NCBI GenBank assembly: GCA_026004875.1
Contig: BPJZ01000002.1
Location: forward strand, 98,995 to 162,994
From: Candidatus Poribacteria bacterium
GTDB lineage: Bacteria; Poribacteria; WGA-4E; GCA-2687025
Direction: 5' to 3'
Length of the DNA: 64,000 nt
Position numbers and translations under genes: made by a program. The notes under the pieces were generated by a model. That model searched no databases. It saw only the letters and a list, made by a program, of their open reading frames with translations, and was not told where the DNA came from. This document shows positions 61,250 through 64,000 of this stretch, piece after piece (position 1 is the stretch's first letter; the number at the start of each line of letters is the position of its first letter).

Positions 61250-64000
61250 ATGCGGAAGACGCCTCGGCTCTGGTTATGGTCCAGGTTTTTCAGCGCTCCT
61301 TTTTCTGTTGCACTCCTTCTCTTAGCGGGCGGCGGGATCTCTCCATCGGCGCTGGCACAGCAGGTCTTTGTTGGAGAACCGTTCGCGATTGATAGCACCG
61401 GCGAGACGGGTATCCCCAGCGTCAACCCGGAGATTCAATCGGTCTCGATCGTGTTTCAGACAGACATCGTCGGCCAGTTTTCGGGTTATTATCGATACTC
61501 ACCGGCACCGGCGGCCTGGGCGCTCCGGACGGCGAGTTCAACATCGACGACGACTGGGTTTATCAGGGAGCAGCGGGACATCCAACCTACGCCTCCCCGG
61601 CGCGCCGGCCAGACGATCGTCAACGTCGTCGTCCCCTGGGACGGATTGGGCCGCTGGCAGAACCAGAACGATCCCGTTCCGGACGGCCTCTATAACCGCT
61701 CGAATCGAGTTGGGAAACACCGCCGACCAGATCAACACCGGCAACGCCCCAAACACGGACAGTTCAAATTCGCATTGATCGCACCGCCCCGGTGGCTGGG
61801 CTAACGGCAACGGCGCTCTCGCCCAACGGCGACGGCGCCCGAGACTCCCAGCGCCGTTCGAGTGACCATCAGCGAGGAGCCAGAAAAGATCGAGTTTCTC
61901 GTTGAAGGGCCCGCCGGAACGACGACGCCGGACATCCCCCTTCCCGATACGCTGGCCACCCTCCCTCAACCTGAGCTGGAACGGCCGCGACGGCCTCCGG
62001 CACCTTGCTTCCTCAGGGACAGTACACAACTACACCCTTCGGGCGACCGTTACCGACCGCGCCGGCAACCAAACAACGGCGCAGGCGAGCCTGTTCTTGG
62101 ACACAGAGCGTCCGCGCATCCTCAGCACACGACGCCGGCCCAGGGGGCGGCGTTGAACCAAGCGGTTCAGGAGCTGGTCGTTCAGGTGGACCCCGGCAGC
62201 GGCTCCCCGATCGACTGGGACGCCGCAGCGGTTGGCCTCTCCCGCGACGGACAGACCGTAGCCGGAACGACCCTCGTTGAGGAGGAGGCCCCACCTGCTT
62301 CGGTTCCGTCCGACAACTCCGCTCCGTTCCGCCGAGCAGAACGGAAGCTATCAGTTCCAGATCACCCTCTCCGACGAGGCGGGCAACTCCACCACCGACA
62401 CGATCGCCTTCCAGTTCGACACCGTCGCACCACGACTCACAAGCGCAACCGGGCCGGACGCGGTGCCGCTGCTGGGCGTCGCGAGTCCCCCCGGCGCTGT
62501 CTGGGACGGGGTCGATTCGTTTGGAGTGGTCGGACGCGGTGAGCGGTTTGGACTTTTTAGGAACGGCCGTGGAGCTTCGGGACCCTCAGGGGAACCTGGT
62601 GCCGCTCTCCGTCTTGGACGCAGCTAACGTGCTGACGGTGAGCTATTCGGGGCTGAGCGCTCAGGGACTCTACCAGCTGAGCGTCAGCGGCGTTCGGGAC
62701 GTTGCCGGAAACGCCGCCGGACCGGTCACCCTCCGCTTCCTCTTCGACTCGACTCCGAACCGCCCCGGATCGTTAGCACGACGCCGGCCCAGGGGGCGGC
62801 GTTTGAACCCCAAGCGGTTCAGGAGCCTGGTCGTTCAGGTGGACCCCGGCAGCGGCTCCCCGATCGACTGGGACGCCGCAGCGGTTGGCCTCTCCCGCGA
62901 CGGACAGACCGTAGCCGGAACGATCCTCGTTGAGGAGGAGGCCCACCTGCTTCGGTTCCGTCCGACAACTCCGCTCCGTTCCGCCCGAGCAGAACGGAAG
63001 CTATCAGTTCCAGATCACCCTCTCCGACGAGGCGGGCAACTCCACCACCGACACGATCGCCTTCCAGTTCGACAACCGTCGCACCACGACTCACAGGCGC
63101 AACGGGAACAAACGAAGTTTCGTTGTTGGTGGCCGACCCGCCGGCGCTGTCTGGGACGGGGTCGATTCGTTTGGAGTGGTCGGACGCGGTGAGCGGTTTG
63201 GACTTTTTAGGAACGGCCGTGGAGCTTCGGGACCCTCAGGGGAACCTGGTGCCGCTCTCCGTCTTGGACGCAGCTAACGTGCTGACGGTGAGCTATTCGG
63301 GGCTGAGCGCTCAGGGACTCTACCAGCTGAGCGTCAGCGGCGTTCGGGGACGTTGCCGGAAACGTCGCCGGACCGGTCACCCTCCGCTTCCTCTTCGACT
63401 CCGAACCGCCCCGGATCGTTGCCCTGGACCCGTTGAACATCGCTCAGCCCGGCCCGACGATTCTGAGCGGCCCCTTTTCGGCGCTGACGCTCCGCTTAGA
63501 GGAAAGCGTCTCCAAGGTTCATTGGGGCCGGACCGTTCTCCCAGCTTCTGCGCTCGGACGGGAGCCCGGTCGAGGGGAGCGCTCGCGTAGACGAGCAGAC
63601 GCAAACGCTGGTGTTTCAGCCGACAAGCGCTCTCCGGCGCACCGGTGAAGACGACGGGAGCTACACGGTTCGGGTCACAGTCGTAGACCACGGCGGGCAA
63701 CTCCCGGACGGAGAGCTACGCGCTGGTGTACGACACCCAACCACCGGCAATCGTCGAGGCGGTCCCGTCGAACGGAGCCCGGCTGACGGAGCCGATCCGC
63801 TCAATCACGGTGCGTTTTTCGGACGCGACCAGCGGGGTGGACCTGGCGGGGAGCTCGGTCCTCCCTGACAGGGCCCTCCGGGCAGCCGATCGCCGCAAGT
63901 ACGTCGGAACGTCGAGGGCGGAATTCAGCTCGACTTTGTCGCGCTGCCAACCGACAGTTCCGCCGACGGAGTCTATCGGATCGAGATTCAGGCCCTGGAC
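61250..64000 (+). CDS. Secreted Ig-like repeat protein (frameshifted, runs off the edge)
   Basis: Starts with a signal peptide (FFSAPFSVALLLLAGGGISPSALAQQ). Then come a unique domain (VFVGEPFAIDSTGETGIPSVNPEIQSVS), FlgD-like Ig modules (WNGRDASG type, RATVTDRAGNQTTA), a tandem 650-base duplication encoding SYQFQITLSDEAGNSTTDT and LSVSGVRDVAGNAAGPVTLRF modules, and further Ig modules to the edge. The repeated D-x-AGN and strand patterns resemble bacterial Ig-like or cadherin-like domains of cell-surface proteins. More than a dozen 1-base indels break the frame. Function and full length unknown. Confidence 0.55.
62131..62779 (+). repeat. Tandem direct repeat, copy 1 (about 650 bp)
   Basis: From GACGCCGGCC to the start of copy 2. 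Contains the modules with VDPGSGSPIDWDAAAVGLS and the Ig-like YQFQITLSDEAGN. Nearly identical to copy 2, except for a diverged patch near 62441-62490. Confidence 0.9.
62780..63420 (+). repeat. Tandem direct repeat, copy 2 (about 640 bp)
   Basis: Begins again with GACGCCGGCC and ends near CGGATCGTT. Apart from a diverged patch (63090-63145), differences from copy 1 are almost all single-base indels in short runs, plus loss of a 5-base CGACT stretch. A recent in-frame duplication of two Ig modules. Confidence 0.9.

Overview
The window looks like a chromosomal segment of an uncultivated, GC-rich, diderm bacterium. The outer envelope is indicated by a barrel/OmpA/SPOR outer-membrane-type protein and a lipoprotein. 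Energy metabolism is respiratory, with a complex I cluster, a multihaem cytochrome b/c protein and a Rieske protein. Housekeeping genes are deep-branching or unusual in form: a fused alpha-beta glycyl-tRNA synthetase, an [12 protein letters not shown] phosphoglycerate-mutase homologue inside the threonine operon, a deoxyhypusine-synthase-like protein and an apparent RNase III-HPPK fusion. I cannot name the phylum from sequence alone. There are no rRNAs, tRNAs, CRISPR arrays, insertion sequences or phage genes that I can support.

Layout. 1-6.25 kb (minus strand): pentahaem cytochrome b/c protein, CRTAC1-type beta-propeller/TPR protein, Gfo/Idh/MocA oxidoreductase, lipoprotein (cut by the edge). 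6.4-17.7 kb (plus): glnE, two tandem paralogous methyltransferases, a FmdB zinc ribbon, ftsE-ftsX, a TPR protein, recO and the glyQS fusion. 17.7-30.3 kb (minus): one tightly overlapped operon nuoA-B-C-D-H-J-K-L-M-N ending in the outer-membrane protein, read from a good sigma70-like promoter; nuoE, F, G and I are absent. 30.3-39.4 kb: comB-like phosphatase, a GNAT protein, a large HsdM_N/HsdR-like pseudoenzyme with a small partner, a PhyH dioxygenase, an EamA transporter, a Rieske protein and a lone FliG-C-like protein. 39.6-46.4 kb: TPR - cyclophilin-like - DHS-like operon, M16 peptidase, a DUF4432 sugar-binding protein and uppP. 46.5-53.1 kb: aspartate-family and vitamin B6 cluster hom-thrC-apgM-pdxS-pdxT-lysC. 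53.2-61.2 kb: DUF177-rpmF-fabH-fabD-fabG-acpP-fabF (no plsX), ilvC and rnc-folK. 61.25 kb to the end: a secreted Ig-repeat protein with a 650-bp tandem duplication.

Sequence quality matters when reading this annotation. About two dozen genes are interrupted by 1-base indels although both halves are clearly homologous and collinear. Most sit at short homopolymers, and the two copies of the terminal repeat disagree mainly by such indels. I treat them as probable consensus errors and give each gene its full frame-corrected span. The stretch from about 29.8 to 50.2 kb is nearly free of them, so gene calls there, including the HsdR-like pseudoenzyme, are the most trustworthy. pdxS (50.3-51.2 kb) is exceptional in indel density and codon use.

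The most interesting candidate for an undescribed system is the pair at 32.6-36.5 kb. It is an intact 1,153-residue protein that keeps the layout of a type I restriction motor subunit behind an HsdM N-terminal domain, but has lost the nuclease and ATPase motifs; a 127-residue uncharacterised partner lies 34 bases downstream. The other strong structural oddities are the roughly 165-residue soluble insertion in NuoJ, the missing NuoI/EFG, the RNase III-HPPK fusion, and the probable replacement of thrB by the mutase-family protein.
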